Assembly (NCBI GenBank): GCA_964417935.1
Contig: CAYQKF010000005.1
Span: 1 to 64,000 of the forward strand
From: NIOZ-UU13 sp964417935
Lineage (GTDB): Bacteria; Planctomycetota; Phycisphaerae; Sedimentisphaerales; Anaerobacaceae
Length of the DNA: 64,000 nucleotides
Reading direction: 5' to 3'
The notes under the pieces are model-generated. The model did no database searches. It saw only the letters and a list, made by a program, of their open reading frames with translations, and was not told the DNA's origin. This document shows, piece after piece, positions 26,565-36,286 of the stretch (positions within the stretch are counted from its first letter, which is position 1; each line of letters starts with the position of its first letter). The position numbers and the translations under genes were made by a program.

Positions 26565-27497
26565 TCACCGACTCGTTCTTTTCACTAAAGACTCTACATA
26601 GTCAACGATGGCCTTTCTTATCTCCGTCTCGATGGTGTCTTCAGTTAGTGTATCCGCCAGTTCGACATATTTTCGCCAGCATTTTACTTCGTGACTAACA
26701 AGAACACTTTTATGTTCCATTCGGACCAAGGCTGAAATCTCGGAAGGCGAAAACTTGGCGAGATGATTTTTGGCGAACTGGCCACCAACTCGACCTACTG
26801 CTGTGGTAATAGCTGCAACAAGTCGTTGCAATTCTTTAAGGTCACTATCAACTTGCTCCCGAGACACTTTGGAGTCATTGTACATGAACTGTCCTATGGC
26901 ATTCTTCAGATCGCCGGGCGGACTAATGTTTGACCGAGGTGACAATTTGCGCCATGTGTTCCAAACCAAAGGCTCAAGCCTGTACACGAAGTCAACAAGT
27001 AAGATAATCAGTTCGGTAAGCCGGTTGGTATCGAAAGAAGGCCTATCGTCAAGCTGAAGCTTGGTCTTCAGTTTTTGAATTGATTCATCAGAATAATCCT
27101 GTCGGATTTGTGGCTCTAATTCTCCTTCTTGCAGGCTTTTGATGACATTTTTTTTCTGGTCGTTAGAAAGTGTCGGGGCGATTTCTATAAGGCTGCGGAT
27201 AAGAAAATCGGGGTCGCTGAGCTTACTAACCTCCATTGTGGAGCTACCCTTAGCCTCTCGTTCTTCCAATATCGGCTGAGTACTAAAGTTCAAGGTGGGA
27301 AATCTTGCCATCAATCTTTCCAGGAATTCATTCCGCTCATTGGGCAGGACCATTTTCAAAGCCCGTTCAATCTCCTCGCAGAGGTACTCATTTCTGGTTT
27401 GGTTGCTCTCGTCTGCGAAATCCACCTGTATCAGACGAAGACGATTTGTCGTCTCGCGAATACAATTTTCCAACTTTTTATTATTCTTCGCAGGCAC
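26565..27497 (-). CDS. Unknown T6SS-operon protein, possibly TagH-like without FHA domain
   Basis: 310 residues from GTG, preceded by GAGAGGA. It sits inside the operon between tssG and tssK, so it is almost certainly a T6SS component or regulator. It has no signal peptide or membrane helix and looks mostly helical. The C-terminal part (FMYNDSKVSREQV, then FAKNHLAKFSPSEIS, ending CWRKYVELADTLTEDTIE and VDYVESL) loosely resembles the C-terminal domain of TagH/ImpI, where an 'xLWxxYxxxYxxL...F..AYE' pattern occurs. There is no N-terminal FHA domain, and no FHA protein appears elsewhere in the window. This link is tentative. Confidence 0.55.
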   Translation of the reverse strand: MPAKNNKKLENCIRETTNRLRLIQVDFADESNQTRNEYLCEEIERALKMVLPNERNEFLERLMARFPTLNFSTQPILEEREAKGSSTMEVSKLSDPDFLIRSLIEIAPTLSNDQKKNVIKSLQEGELEPQIRQDYSDESIQKLKTKLQLDDRPSFDTNRLTELIILLVDFVYRLEPLVWNTWRKLSPRSNISPPGDLKNAIGQFMYNDSKVSREQVDSDLKELQRLVAAITTAVGRVGGQFAKNHLAKFSPSEISALVRMEHKSVLVSHEVKCWRKYVELADTLTEDTIETEIRKAIVDYVESLVKRTSR

Positions 27498-27630
27498 AGT
27501 TCTTCAGTCCTCTCGGAACAGAATATTAGTATCTAAATAAAGACTATTGTCTTCAGTTTTTTCGCATTGTCAACAATAATTGTAAGTGCAAATTTAGCTT
27601 TTAGTGAAACACCACATTTATGGAAATATG

Positions 27631-28650
27631 TTAGGCAACCAAATTTCTCAGTACAAGATCACCCGCATCCTTTTCAAACTTCTTACTCCTAAGCCATGTC
27701 GACCATCCCAATCGGCCCATTTCTCCCAAACAAATACTTGGAACCTCTGTTGCTCTTAATATCAACTGAATCTCCCAGCTCAATTCATCTCCGACGTAAT
27801 TCTTGACCCATGCGATAAGCCGCAGAATACTATCGCCTCCCGGTAACATACGCTGGTATTCAGAAAAATGCATAGGCCCAAACCTAATCCTGAATTTTTG
27901 CTGACACTCCCAAAAACGAGACCCTATAATCAAAGTGGATCCCATTTCCCCGTTTTCGACAGATTCACCTAATCGGCAACAATGTTCTTGTGGAATATCG
28001 ATCCACTGTCCAACAAACTGTTCGATATATACCGTTATTCCAAAATAGTCCTGAAGAATCTCTCGCAAGCCTTCGGCATTCTTGGTCTCGCAAACAAGAC
28101 GCCCGGAATAGTGAAGTTTACCAACGTCAGGGACGGCATCTCTGTTACGAAATGAATCTTCTCCTATTCCAAATAGACTCCCGATGTAAACTGCGAACGG
28201 GTCTTTTTCTGTACGATCATGGCTTACATTTTGCTGGTTACATGCCCATGCGCGATAGAAAAGAGATATCATTCGATGATTAAAAATATCAAGGAAGCTT
28301 GCAAGTGTTTTGTCTTTATGGTTTTGTAATCGATCGTGGACATATTCAGTTATAGGCAGAGGCAGAGGCCCGTTGGTACCGAGAAGTCCTAAAAAATTAA
28401 CGACCATCCGGCTGGGATATTCATCTGTAGCTTCGGAATATGCCTCGATGGATGAAGGCGCAAATGCTAAAGACACATTTTGGCAAAATCTGACGGGATC
28501 ATACTGAGGTCGTTGTGAATGTCCGATCCGCGGCAGATCCGGGTGGGCGCACTCGAGCCGCCGCACCGCTTGGAAAAAGTCGAAACTATAGGGTTTGTCC
28601 CGTAATGCCTGCGTTACAGAATTGGACGCAAGCCGTCTCTCATTTTCCAT
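27631..28650 (-). CDS. tssG: T6SS baseplate protein TssG
   Basis: 339 residues with the family hallmarks PYSFDFFQAVRRLE, IGHSQRPQYDPVRF and PLPITEYVHDRL, and ending with GRLGWSTWL. TssG with TssF and TssE forms baseplate wedges around the VgrG hub. It overlaps the end of tssF by 37 bases, suggesting coupling. Length is normal for the family. Confidence 0.93.
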   Translation of the reverse strand: MENERRLASNSVTQALRDKPYSFDFFQAVRRLECAHPDLPRIGHSQRPQYDPVRFCQNVSLAFAPSSIEAYSEATDEYPSRMVVNFLGLLGTNGPLPLPITEYVHDRLQNHKDKTLASFLDIFNHRMISLFYRAWACNQQNVSHDRTEKDPFAVYIGSLFGIGEDSFRNRDAVPDVGKLHYSGRLVCETKNAEGLREILQDYFGITVYIEQFVGQWIDIPQEHCCRLGESVENGEMGSTLIIGSRFWECQQKFRIRFGPMHFSEYQRMLPGGDSILRLIAWVKNYVGDELSWEIQLILRATEVPSICLGEMGRLGWSTWLRSKKFEKDAGDLVLRNLVA

Positions 28651-30491
28651 CGCATAATCTCTCTACGTTCAACTGTGTTCACTACGGTTTCGGTAAAAGA
28701 ATTAATCGAAACATATTTGGCAAAAAATTGTTCAAGAACAGCACCAAGCAGGAACACTCCGCTCCCCTCGAATGCTGCTTCTTCGAGAGTTACTCTTACC
28801 TCCAACCCGCGTGCAAACGCCATTGATCCCGATGTTGTGATTCTACGAGTGATCGGCTTGCAACCTATCGATTTGATGCCATCAATTTGCTTGTGAGCTT
28901 GCAGATCACCGGTGTCACTATATAGTCGCAAAAGGTCGCGGAGTGCTGACGCACCTTCACGCTCATCAGTATCGGTAAGCGAAAGATAGTTTAGTGACAG
29001 GTGATTAATAATGCGCCACGCAATTTCCCCCTCGGCGTGAGATGGCTTGGGTAAGGTTGGAGCCCCAAGGCAGCGAATTGATGTGCAAGGCGCTGTCTTT
29101 TCCATAGTAAAGTCGGAGCTTCCCAGTCCAATTGGCATATGGAGGGGCAGATCACGGTTTGTACACAGGGCCTCCACGCCTAACTGCTTTAGATTGGTAC
29201 TATACGGTGCGGCGGTTGAATCAACAAGAGATATGTAAACTTCGCTGCCTGTATAACTTCTCGATCTTCGGCCTTGCAACCTTGCATCCTGTGACTGGGG
29301 CCTTGGAACTCGGTTCGTAACGTAATAGCCGCCTGTACTGCTGTCTCCCAGATCTTTCGCTAAATAAAAAGGAAGAAACTCTTGTAGCTGGTCTGACATG
29401 GCACCATAACCCATTACCTTGGAAAGCTTGTAAACCTCGAAGTCCCGTGCTCTGGTTCGGTCCGGAACAACATGAAACTCAAAGACTTTGTCTGATACGA
29501 GTATGCGGTCCAGCCGTTTTTCAAACAGGTTTATTGCCGGCGAACAGAATAACCCAAAATTATCAGCATTGACTGCACCCTCAAGTTCAATATTCGATTC
29601 TCGGAACAAGATGATGATGTCCAATTGATTTTGATCACAGCTTTGGATTGCAGCACTCAAATCTGTAAGTTCAACGAACATAAATCGTTGAGGAAACGCA
29701 AAGTACTCATGCAAAAGACGATATCCCTGAAAAGACCGCGCATCGTAAGGTAGTAGTTTTTGTTTATTTCCGAAACCCACTCGCCGAATACAAGAAGCGT
29801 CAATGACCTTTTGCCACTTCATGGGCTTAGTCGTTGGTTGGGCCACAACCGCCACGGCGTTTGCAAAAAACTGTTCGTACAAATGCATTGGGATCTCGCC
29901 GGCTCCCATAAGATAAAAGGTCAAAGAATCCAGTTTCAACTCGCTAAGGCTAAGCCCCGCCGTGGATTGAATCCGGATTTTAATTCCAGCTTTGACATTG
30001 GATAAGTTAGGGATTTCAAGCGAGGCCAGCTCGCGTGTATAGTAATTTGCTTCGTTCACCTGAATGGGCCAGAGGGTCACGTCATGTGCAGTACGGTATT
30101 CGCATCTGGTTTGCTCTGTTTTGCCCAAAGTGCTGTAAAACGAAGAGTCACGGGGAATTAGAAAGCCGTCAGCTAATCCACTCTCATCCAGGTCTGGCTT
30201 GAACTGGACAGTACACATAGAAGGTGTGGGTGCCAAATAGTGGGGATAGATGGTTTCGAGTAAAGATTGTGTAAACCTCGGAAACTCTGCATTGAGTTTG
30301 AGCTGCACTCGCGCAGCGAGAAAAGCAAATCCCTCAATCAATCGTTCAACAAAAGGGTCCTGGCACGGCTGAAACTCATCCAGTCCACCAAGGCGGCCTG
30401 CTATTTTCGGGAACTCCTTTGCAAACTCCGCTCCCATTGCACGAAGATGCGCAAGTTCGCGATTGTACAAGTCCAATAGACGTCTATCCAC
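28614..30491 (-). CDS. tssF: T6SS baseplate protein TssF
   Basis: 625 residues, starting MDRRLLDLYNRELAHLRAMG, the standard TssF N-terminus. I chose GTG at 30491 because GGTGA lies 5 bases upstream and family members begin at this point; another GTG three codons earlier is less likely. FLAARVQLKLNAEFPRFTQ and LETIYPHYLAP are also characteristic. It overlaps tssE by 8 bases and tssG by 37. Confidence 0.94.
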   Translation of the reverse strand: MDRRLLDLYNRELAHLRAMGAEFAKEFPKIAGRLGGLDEFQPCQDPFVERLIEGFAFLAARVQLKLNAEFPRFTQSLLETIYPHYLAPTPSMCTVQFKPDLDESGLADGFLIPRDSSFYSTLGKTEQTRCEYRTAHDVTLWPIQVNEANYYTRELASLEIPNLSNVKAGIKIRIQSTAGLSLSELKLDSLTFYLMGAGEIPMHLYEQFFANAVAVVAQPTTKPMKWQKVIDASCIRRVGFGNKQKLLPYDARSFQGYRLLHEYFAFPQRFMFVELTDLSAAIQSCDQNQLDIIILFRESNIELEGAVNADNFGLFCSPAINLFEKRLDRILVSDKVFEFHVVPDRTRARDFEVYKLSKVMGYGAMSDQLQEFLPFYLAKDLGDSSTGGYYVTNRVPRPQSQDARLQGRRSRSYTGSEVYISLVDSTAAPYSTNLKQLGVEALCTNRDLPLHMPIGLGSSDFTMEKTAPCTSIRCLGAPTLPKPSHAEGEIAWRIINHLSLNYLSLTDTDEREGASALRDLLRLYSDTGDLQAHKQIDGIKSIGCKPITRRITTSGSMAFARGLEVRVTLEEAAFEGSGVFLLGAVLEQFFAKYVSINSFTETVVNTVERREIMRWKMRDGLRPIL

Positions 30492-30990
30492 TTGGCTCAC
30501 CCTTTAATTTGTGGTGACCGGTTTCCAAATCGACTTCTGTCTTAACAAAAAGATGGTCCGGCAACGGTTGTGCCCACATCTCACCCTCTATTTCGAACGA
30601 GATGGTACGGATGTTTGCCGAATCCAGTGGAGTGACAATACGAACAGACAGTTGTTTACGCGAAATTCGCGGCTCAAAACATAGAACGGCTTGCTTCACT
30701 TGTGATTCAAACTCAGCCGGACTGATTGCTGAGATAGTTGCACCGCAGACATCGGGTATACCGTAGTTTAGCACAGACCGTACTGCTTCGCTAAACTCAT
30801 ATATGTTGTCGTGCAATGGGTGTCTCTTCGTATTTAATATCATCTCCAAGTCGCGAAGTACTGCCCTTTTGTATCTTCGTAGTGATACTACGCGTTTGTC
30901 ACGGCTTTCCTTACTCACCTCTGGCTCATCGTCGGTGAGGCGATCAAGCAGGCACGGTTGCAGACGATCCATTGGTGTAAGTTCAGCCAT
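30484..30990 (-). CDS. tssE: T6SS baseplate protein TssE
   Basis: 168 residues, gp25-like wedge protein that nucleates the sheath. The start at ATG 30990 (MAELTPMDRLQPCLLDRL) follows GGTGAG. The gp25/lysozyme-like core is seen in DLEMILNTKR, VRSVLNYGIPD and FEPRISRKQLSVRI. It overlaps tagJ by 8 bases upstream and tssF by 8 bases downstream. Confidence 0.93.
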   Translation of the reverse strand: MAELTPMDRLQPCLLDRLTDDEPEVSKESRDKRVVSLRRYKRAVLRDLEMILNTKRHPLHDNIYEFSEAVRSVLNYGIPDVCGATISAISPAEFESQVKQAVLCFEPRISRKQLSVRIVTPLDSANIRTISFEIEGEMWAQPLPDHLFVKTEVDLETGHHKLKGEPSG

Positions 30991-31810
30991 TATTCGTCTC
31001 ACCACCTTGTTGGTCTGTTTCTGGGTGGTCAAAATCTATTTGTCGTATCTGGAGCAGCGGGAATTCATCCTTGTCGGTGGCAAATGTGCGCTGTCCCAAG
31101 CCAAGGTACAGATCGCCTGGTTGTTCAACCCAATCGGTCTTGCGCGCCAGTAGAATGGCACTATCTTCGCTGGATTCCGAGTTTGGGTACCGTGTTGGTA
31201 TCAGGCCGGTCGTTTCACCACCGTTGACCCAGGTGAAGTGGGCGGGAAGCCAGACTACATCGCGCAGGTCGGCTGGTGGTTCAATTTGGATTCGCTTTAT
31301 AGCTGTGAAGGGCACCCAGTAGTATTTGCCGTCAAAAATGGCCTCGAGTATTGGGCCGAGCCTGGAATCAGCGTCACAAATCCACTCAAAACGCTGACTA
31401 TCAATAGAACCCGCAATGGCAGTTGCCGTTTCAAATGCGCGCTCTCGGAGTTTCTGAGACGCCTGGTATTTTCCTTCCGCAGTCATTTGGTTGGCCTGTA
31501 CCAACCAACTAATCCACTCAGCCGGCTCGCCGAAAACGAGCGGTGAGCGTTTGCCGGAAAATATCTCAGTCCGCAAAGCCTCGCAATTGAGCGCCGCTCG
31601 GCATACCTGGGCCATGAGCAAATTCATGGGGTCGAGCTCCGCCGCCAGGTTTAGCTGAGTCAGGGCTCGTTCCCAATCTCCCTGGACAGATAGCAACTGG
31701 AAAAGGAAAACCCGGAGCTTGGCATTGGCAGGGTCAGAGCGTATCTCATCCTCAAGAACAGCAAGCGCCTCAGTAAGCTGGCCGGCTTGCAGTAATTCTT
31801 CTGCTTGCAT
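30983..31810 (-). CDS. tagJ: T6SS accessory protein TagJ (ImpE family)
   Basis: 275 residues. An N-terminal TPR-like region (LLQAGQLTEALAVLEDEI, DPANAKLRVFLFQLL, WERALTQLNLAAELDP) is followed by the ImpE domain (FEWICDADSRLGPILEA, YYWVPFTAIKRI, VWLPAHFTW). In systems with TagJ it binds TssB and modulates ClpV access to the sheath. That both a canonical TssB and a TssB-TssC fusion exist here raises the question of which one it binds. It lies between hcp and tssE. Confidence 0.9.
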   Translation of the reverse strand: MQAEELLQAGQLTEALAVLEDEIRSDPANAKLRVFLFQLLSVQGDWERALTQLNLAAELDPMNLLMAQVCRAALNCEALRTEIFSGKRSPLVFGEPAEWISWLVQANQMTAEGKYQASQKLRERAFETATAIAGSIDSQRFEWICDADSRLGPILEAIFDGKYYWVPFTAIKRIQIEPPADLRDVVWLPAHFTWVNGGETTGLIPTRYPNSESSEDSAILLARKTDWVEQPGDLYLGLGQRTFATDKDEFPLLQIRQIDFDHPETDQQGGETNNG

Positions 31811-31905
31811 GTCAGTACCCTCGGTAGCTGTACAGAATATGTCCCCACCGGCGATGTCTTGGAGGACAGGCCGGTAAACGGTCGTCAGCCTTCAATGCAG
31901 TGGTA

Positions 31906-32397
31906 TCAGCCGCCCTTGTTGGTGACCAGGTCCCAATGGGTTTCAACATTGCCACCAATCTTACCTTCAGCGGTCTCGGTATAGGTCCATTCGATTTTGC
32001 CGTAGTTGAAACTAACTTCTTCAAGAGGCAAAGATTCACCACCCTGAGATGAGCCGCCTGGGCGGACCGACGAAACGATGACGCCGCTCATTTTGTATTC
32101 CATGTATTTCTGCTTATCGCCTCCGGCGCGGCACAGTTCGATCGTCACTGTGTCGATATGCTTGCCGTTGCAGCAAAACAGACTCAGCTTGGGTGAAGCC
32201 TTGTCAAGCGTCTTCACAACGGAGAAGTCCTGGTGGTCACAGCGCTCTGCGCTGAGGCTGCCACCACTACTTATCGACCCTGAGGCTGGCTGTGAAACGC
32301 CGTGAGAGTACGACAGCACTTCAATCCACTTCTCGTGCTTCTCGTCGGTACATTCTCCATCGATTCCTTCAAGCTTCAAAAAACAATCAAAAGCCAT
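31906..32397 (-). CDS. hcp: T6SS tube protein Hcp (TssD)
   Basis: 163 residues with the Hcp family start AFDCFLKLEGIDGEC and core features ASGSISSGGSLSAERCDHQDF, split by S and G rich loops, and LPLEEVSFNYGKIEWTYTE. Hcp forms the hexameric inner tube and carries small effectors. AAGGAG lies 8 bases before the ATG. It is encoded inside the operon 109 bases after tssC, so a separate transcript signal in this gap is possible. Confidence 0.95.
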   Translation of the reverse strand: MAFDCFLKLEGIDGECTDEKHEKWIEVLSYSHGVSQPASGSISSGGSLSAERCDHQDFSVVKTLDKASPKLSLFCCNGKHIDTVTIELCRAGGDKQKYMEYKMSGVIVSSVRPGGSSQGGESLPLEEVSFNYGKIEWTYTETAEGKIGGNVETHWDLVTNKGG

Positions 32398-32506
32398 CTT
32401 ATCAACTCCTTACAAAACAAAGTAATTCTCTTTATTCCTATTCTTAACTTAGCCGTCTAAAACGTCTTAGTCACACTTCATCTTTCATCAATGCGGGCTC
32501 GATCTA

Positions 32507-34006
32507 TCAACCTCCGCCCTTAGCTGAAGGCAGCTTGGATACCAATCGCAGCGAAACAGACAACCCCTCGAGCTGGTAGTGCGGCCTCAGATAGAACTTG
32601 GCGGAGTAGTACCCTGGGTCTCCTTCTATTTCGTCAACCACGACTTCCGCCGCTGCCAGAGGATACTTCGCCTTGACTTCTTCGGAGGCGTGGGGGTCGC
32701 TGGTAACGTACTGCATGATCCATTTGTTAAGCCAGGTTGCCATATCCTCTCGCTCCTTGAAAGACCCGATTTTATCCCGCACGATGCACTTGAGGTAATG
32801 GGCGAATCGGCACGTTGAGAACAGATACGGCAGTCTTGCTGCAAGGTTTGCATTTGCGGTTGCGTCGGGGTCGTCATATTCAGCCGGCTTTTGCAGCGAC
32901 TGGGCCCCAATAAATGCCGCGTAATCTTCGTTCTTCCAGTGTGACAACGGCATCAGGCCGTTCTTCGCCAACTCCGCTTCTCGTCTGTCTGTAATACCAA
33001 TCTCCGTTGGGCATTTCATATCCACTCCACCATCATCGGTGGGGAAAGTATGGCAGGGAAGCCCTTCGACCATTCCGCCGCTCTCGACTCCGCGGATAGT
33101 TGCACACCACCCAAACTGCTTAAAGGACCGGTTAATATTCACGCCCATTGCGTAGGCTGAGTTTGTCCAAAGATATTTTGAGTGCTCGCCTCCGGCTGTC
33201 TCCTCTTCAAAATCAAAGTCTTCGAGAGGATTCGTTTTGGCGCCGTAAGGTATCCTTCCGAGAAATCTCGGCATTGTTAAACCGATGTACCTGGAATCTT
33301 CAGACTCGCGCAAGGACCGCCATGGGGCATAATCAGCCGTTTGGAAAATTTTCGTTAGATCGCGAGGGTTGCTAAGTTCGTTCCAGGAATCCATATTCAT
33401 CAGGGTAGGAGCGGCCGCGCTTATAAACGGTGCATGAGCCGCAGCGGCAATCTGGGCCACTCCATTAAGTATTTCAACGTCCGGCGGGCTGTTATCGAAA
33501 AAATAGTCACCGATGAGACAGCCGTACGGTTCACCGCCCGGTGAACCGAACTCTTCTTCGTATAGCTTCTTGAAAAGCGGGCTTTGGTCCCACGCTGTAC
33601 CTTTGTACTTCTTAAGGGTTTTTGCCAAATCTTTCTTGGGAAGGTTCAGCACACGTATCTTCAGCGTTTCATCCGTTTCTGTGTTATTTACGAGATGATG
33701 CATGCCTCGCCAGCTACCCTCAAGTGCTTGAAAGTCCTCGTGATGCATGATTAAATTAATCTGCTCAGACAACTTCATATCTATCTCAGCAATGATCGCT
33801 TCGATTGAGCTGACAGCATCTTCGGAAATGAGCGCTGTTTCTGCCAGAGCTTGTTCAGCTAAGGTTTGCACTGCCGAAGTGATTGCCTCTTTTGCATGGT
33901 CGGATTTCGGCTTAAACTCTTTCTTAAGGAGTGCTTCAAACTCACTCGGTTCTATTGCTACAGCCTCAGCGGCCTGTGCTTCTTCTTTTTCTTTCTCTTT
34001 AGCCAT
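32507..34006 (-). CDS. tssC: T6SS sheath protein TssC (VipB)
   Basis: 499 residues, normal length. Hallmarks are LSEQINLIMHHEDFQALEGS, WRGMHHLVNNTETDETLKI, FLGRIPYGAKTNPLEDFDFEE and the C-terminal region YLKCIVRDKIGSF to RPHYQLEGLSVSLRL. The start overlaps tssB by 8 bases and AAGGAGG lies upstream. TssB and TssC form the contractile sheath. This is the complete counterpart to the truncated TssC part at 17304. Confidence 0.96.
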   Translation of the reverse strand: MAKEKEKEEAQAAEAVAIEPSEFEALLKKEFKPKSDHAKEAITSAVQTLAEQALAETALISEDAVSSIEAIIAEIDMKLSEQINLIMHHEDFQALEGSWRGMHHLVNNTETDETLKIRVLNLPKKDLAKTLKKYKGTAWDQSPLFKKLYEEEFGSPGGEPYGCLIGDYFFDNSPPDVEILNGVAQIAAAAHAPFISAAAPTLMNMDSWNELSNPRDLTKIFQTADYAPWRSLRESEDSRYIGLTMPRFLGRIPYGAKTNPLEDFDFEEETAGGEHSKYLWTNSAYAMGVNINRSFKQFGWCATIRGVESGGMVEGLPCHTFPTDDGGVDMKCPTEIGITDRREAELAKNGLMPLSHWKNEDYAAFIGAQSLQKPAEYDDPDATANANLAARLPYLFSTCRFAHYLKCIVRDKIGSFKEREDMATWLNKWIMQYVTSDPHASEEVKAKYPLAAAEVVVDEIEGDPGYYSAKFYLRPHYQLEGLSVSLRLVSKLPSAKGGG

Positions 34007-34541
34007 CGGACTGTTCCTCCTTAGAAGTGTCGGTAGATTCAGCTTCCTGTTTTGGTGCAGAAGTCAGGGCACTTAGCAGGGCCTTGTCTTTAAGGACCTT
34101 CGCCATCAGCTCTTCGGCACCACTTTTACCATCCATGTACGACAAGAGGTTTGACAATTCCGTCCGGGCCTTCAACAGCTTGTTTAAAGCGTCAACCTTA
34201 CGCGCCACAGCCGCTGGGGAGAAATCATCCATACTCTCAAAGCTGATATCGACGCTCAGATTGCCTTCGCCCGTAAGTGTGTTAGGTACTTGAAAGGCAA
34301 CTCGGGGTTTCGTTGCTTTGAGCCGTTCGTCGAAATTATCTACATCAATCTCAAGGAACTTGCGATCTGCAACTCCGGACAAACTCTCTGCCGGCTTACC
34401 AGATAAATCAGCCATCACACCCATTACGAAAGGTAAGTTGATTTTTTTCTCTGCACCATACAGCTCTAAATCATACTCTATCTGCACACGGGGGGCTCGG
34501 TTACGAGCTATGAATTTTTGACTACTCTTCTTTTTTGCCAT
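33999..34541 (-). CDS. tssB: T6SS sheath protein TssB (VipA)
   Basis: 180 residues with RAPRVQIEYDLELYGAEKK, LPFVMGVMADLSG and FLEIDVDNFDERL, typical TssB. The C-terminal helix that ClpV recognises in contracted sheaths is followed by an acidic tail. AAAGGAG precedes the ATG. It is directly before and overlapping tssC. Confidence 0.96.
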   Translation of the reverse strand: MAKKKSSQKFIARNRAPRVQIEYDLELYGAEKKINLPFVMGVMADLSGKPAESLSGVADRKFLEIDVDNFDERLKATKPRVAFQVPNTLTGEGNLSVDISFESMDDFSPAAVARKVDALNKLLKARTELSNLLSYMDGKSGAEELMAKVLKDKALLSALTSAPKQEAESTDTSKEEQSDG

Positions 34542-34623
34542 GCTTGCTCCTTTCTCAACAAGAAATACTTAGCGCCGAAAACATCGGCAATCTTAAACCT
34601 GCAGAATAGCAGAATATTGGGTA

Positions 34624-35700
34624 CTAACCCGACTGTTTAGTACCAGAATCACTACTGCTAACTCCACCAATCATTTCAACTTGGTTCATACCATCCGGGC
34701 AAAAATCCTTAACGACTTCCAAAAAGCTTTTCGAGACTAATCTTTGCGCTCTGCGCAGAAGTAGGGGGACCGGGCTGGAGGGTTCGTGGCGGTCGAAATA
34801 CTGGCAGACTTTATCGAGAGCCAAAAGGGCTTCTTGGGCGGATTGGATATCACCCGAAAGTGATATTGCGCCTTTCTCTTTTACTCCACCAGCTGCTGCA
34901 GCACCCTCATCGACAGCTTCACCGTGCCCCCGTTTTGCCAGGTATTCCTGAACACGCTTTTGGATATTTCCAAGAACTCCTCGGACACCACTAACGTCCG
35001 GAGTTTGGCCTTGAGAAGCGCGTTCAGAGAACACGCTCATTATAGCGGCGATATGTTCAATAGCTTCTTGGGTGGCTTGGGATGTTGCCAGGAGCTCATC
35101 CGTTGCGGTATCCTGAAATGCCGCATCAATTACTGCCGTATCGGGAGCGTTTGCTCTCTGGTCATCTGAAACCGCAATCTTTCCTTTTGCAACCTGGATG
35201 TCTCTAAGGCTAAACCTTCCCATCTGAACTGAATTACACAAAGGCACTTCTGACAGCCGTTGCTTGAATTTCATAGGGTCCTGTGCACTGACCGAAGTTG
35301 GGGACAACGATTGTAAAATATTGATTCGTTCAAGAGGGTCGTTATTATCCTCCGGGTCAAGTTGAGGGTAAAGATGGTCCCAGAAACGTTCCAGCAATCC
35401 GCGGAGCAGAGCCAAGCCATCACGCAGACCGTGGATCCCCTCTAACTTTAGAAGGGAAATAGTAAGGTACATTGCAACCCTGAGGTCTTTCGAGCGTTTT
35501 AGCAGCTCGGAACTTTTTTCGCGAACCTCTCGCCAGTTCGGCTCCTCTGTCGTTTCCTCTACGCCAGCTACGACCCCGCCGCCGGCCTTGGTTCGCAGCA
35601 TGTCTTCGAGAGCCAGGAAAGAGGCGTCGTAGGAAAGGTCTTCGCCGCAAGGGGACTCGGCACTCACTTCAGAAAGAAAACTTTCGATATCAATTGCCAT
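34624..35700 (-). CDS. tssA: T6SS protein TssA (ImpA domain)
   Basis: 358 residues from the ATG at 35700; a TTG five codons upstream is possible. The ImpA N-terminal domain is evident (SAESPCGEDLSYDASFLALE, WREVREKSSELLKRSKDLRV, WDHLYPQLDPEDNNDPLERI). The C-terminus (PVPLLLRRAQRLV, FLEVVKDFCPDG) is the short VasL/TssA-type end. TssA caps and primes tube-sheath assembly. It is the first gene of the minus-strand T6SS operon. Confidence 0.93.
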   Translation of the reverse strand: MAIDIESFLSEVSAESPCGEDLSYDASFLALEDMLRTKAGGGVVAGVEETTEEPNWREVREKSSELLKRSKDLRVAMYLTISLLKLEGIHGLRDGLALLRGLLERFWDHLYPQLDPEDNNDPLERINILQSLSPTSVSAQDPMKFKQRLSEVPLCNSVQMGRFSLRDIQVAKGKIAVSDDQRANAPDTAVIDAAFQDTATDELLATSQATQEAIEHIAAIMSVFSERASQGQTPDVSGVRGVLGNIQKRVQEYLAKRGHGEAVDEGAAAAGGVKEKGAISLSGDIQSAQEALLALDKVCQYFDRHEPSSPVPLLLRRAQRLVSKSFLEVVKDFCPDGMNQVEMIGGVSSSDSGTKQSG

Positions 35701-35988
35701 GGTATATTCTGCCAAATCAATATATTAAAGAACCCGCTTTTGGCCTAAAGTAACATTGCAGCCGTATTTTCAGTAAAGGGCAAAAAGCCAAGAACATCCT
35801 AAAATATCACAACCAAAATCGACTGTAAACCTCAAACTCAACGAGCATCCTTTACCTGTCACTCAGAAAGCTTCGAATACTGTCCAGCCGACTTATACCT
35901 ATTTTCAGGCTCCGACAAGTATTTGAACCTTCCAGAATAGACAATCTTATGACACTATTTGCAGAAAGACCTCTGCACTCATTCCCTA

Positions 35989-36017
35989 ATATTCGGCAAT
36001 TAGCGCAGGACTGTCAA
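35989..36017 (-). promoter_or_regulatory. Candidate promoter of the tssA operon
   Basis: On the minus strand TTGACA (36017-36012) and GAATAT (35994-35989) are 17 bases apart, about 290 bases upstream of the tssA ATG, in the 586-base divergent gap between the two T6SS arms. The -35 is perfect, the -10 weaker. Confidence 0.45.
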
Positions 36018-36110
36018 GTTTTTTTAAAAAAAATACGCGACTGCTCATTTAAAATATGTAGCTATCTACTAAAAGGCATCTTGCGGTGTTTCAAAAGAGA
36101 GCAGAGTTGA

Positions 36111-36138
36111 TTGTAAGGCCTTCCGTGTAGTATATAAT
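36111..36138 (+). promoter_or_regulatory. Candidate promoter of the plus-strand arm
   Basis: TTGTAA (36111-36116) and a perfect TATAAT (36133-36138) with a 16-base spacer, about 150 bases upstream of the zinc-protein gene at 36287. It is back to back with the candidate tssA promoter. Confidence 0.45.
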
Positions 36139-36286
36139 ACGCTTGGCGTAATCCGCCGCGGACCCGGATTTCCCGAATAAAGTAGTATTTTCAGCGTTGT
36201 TTTGGTATTATATAGGGGTATGATTTGATATTTTGTTAACAGAAGAGTTCGGCCCCGGTTCGCTGGGATAAGCGGAGATTACAAAG

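Noticed and set aside
35740..35765. Sigma54-like TTGGC...TTGCA element near tssA
   Set aside because: The distance between GG and GC is 14 rather than 10 bases and it points away from tssA.
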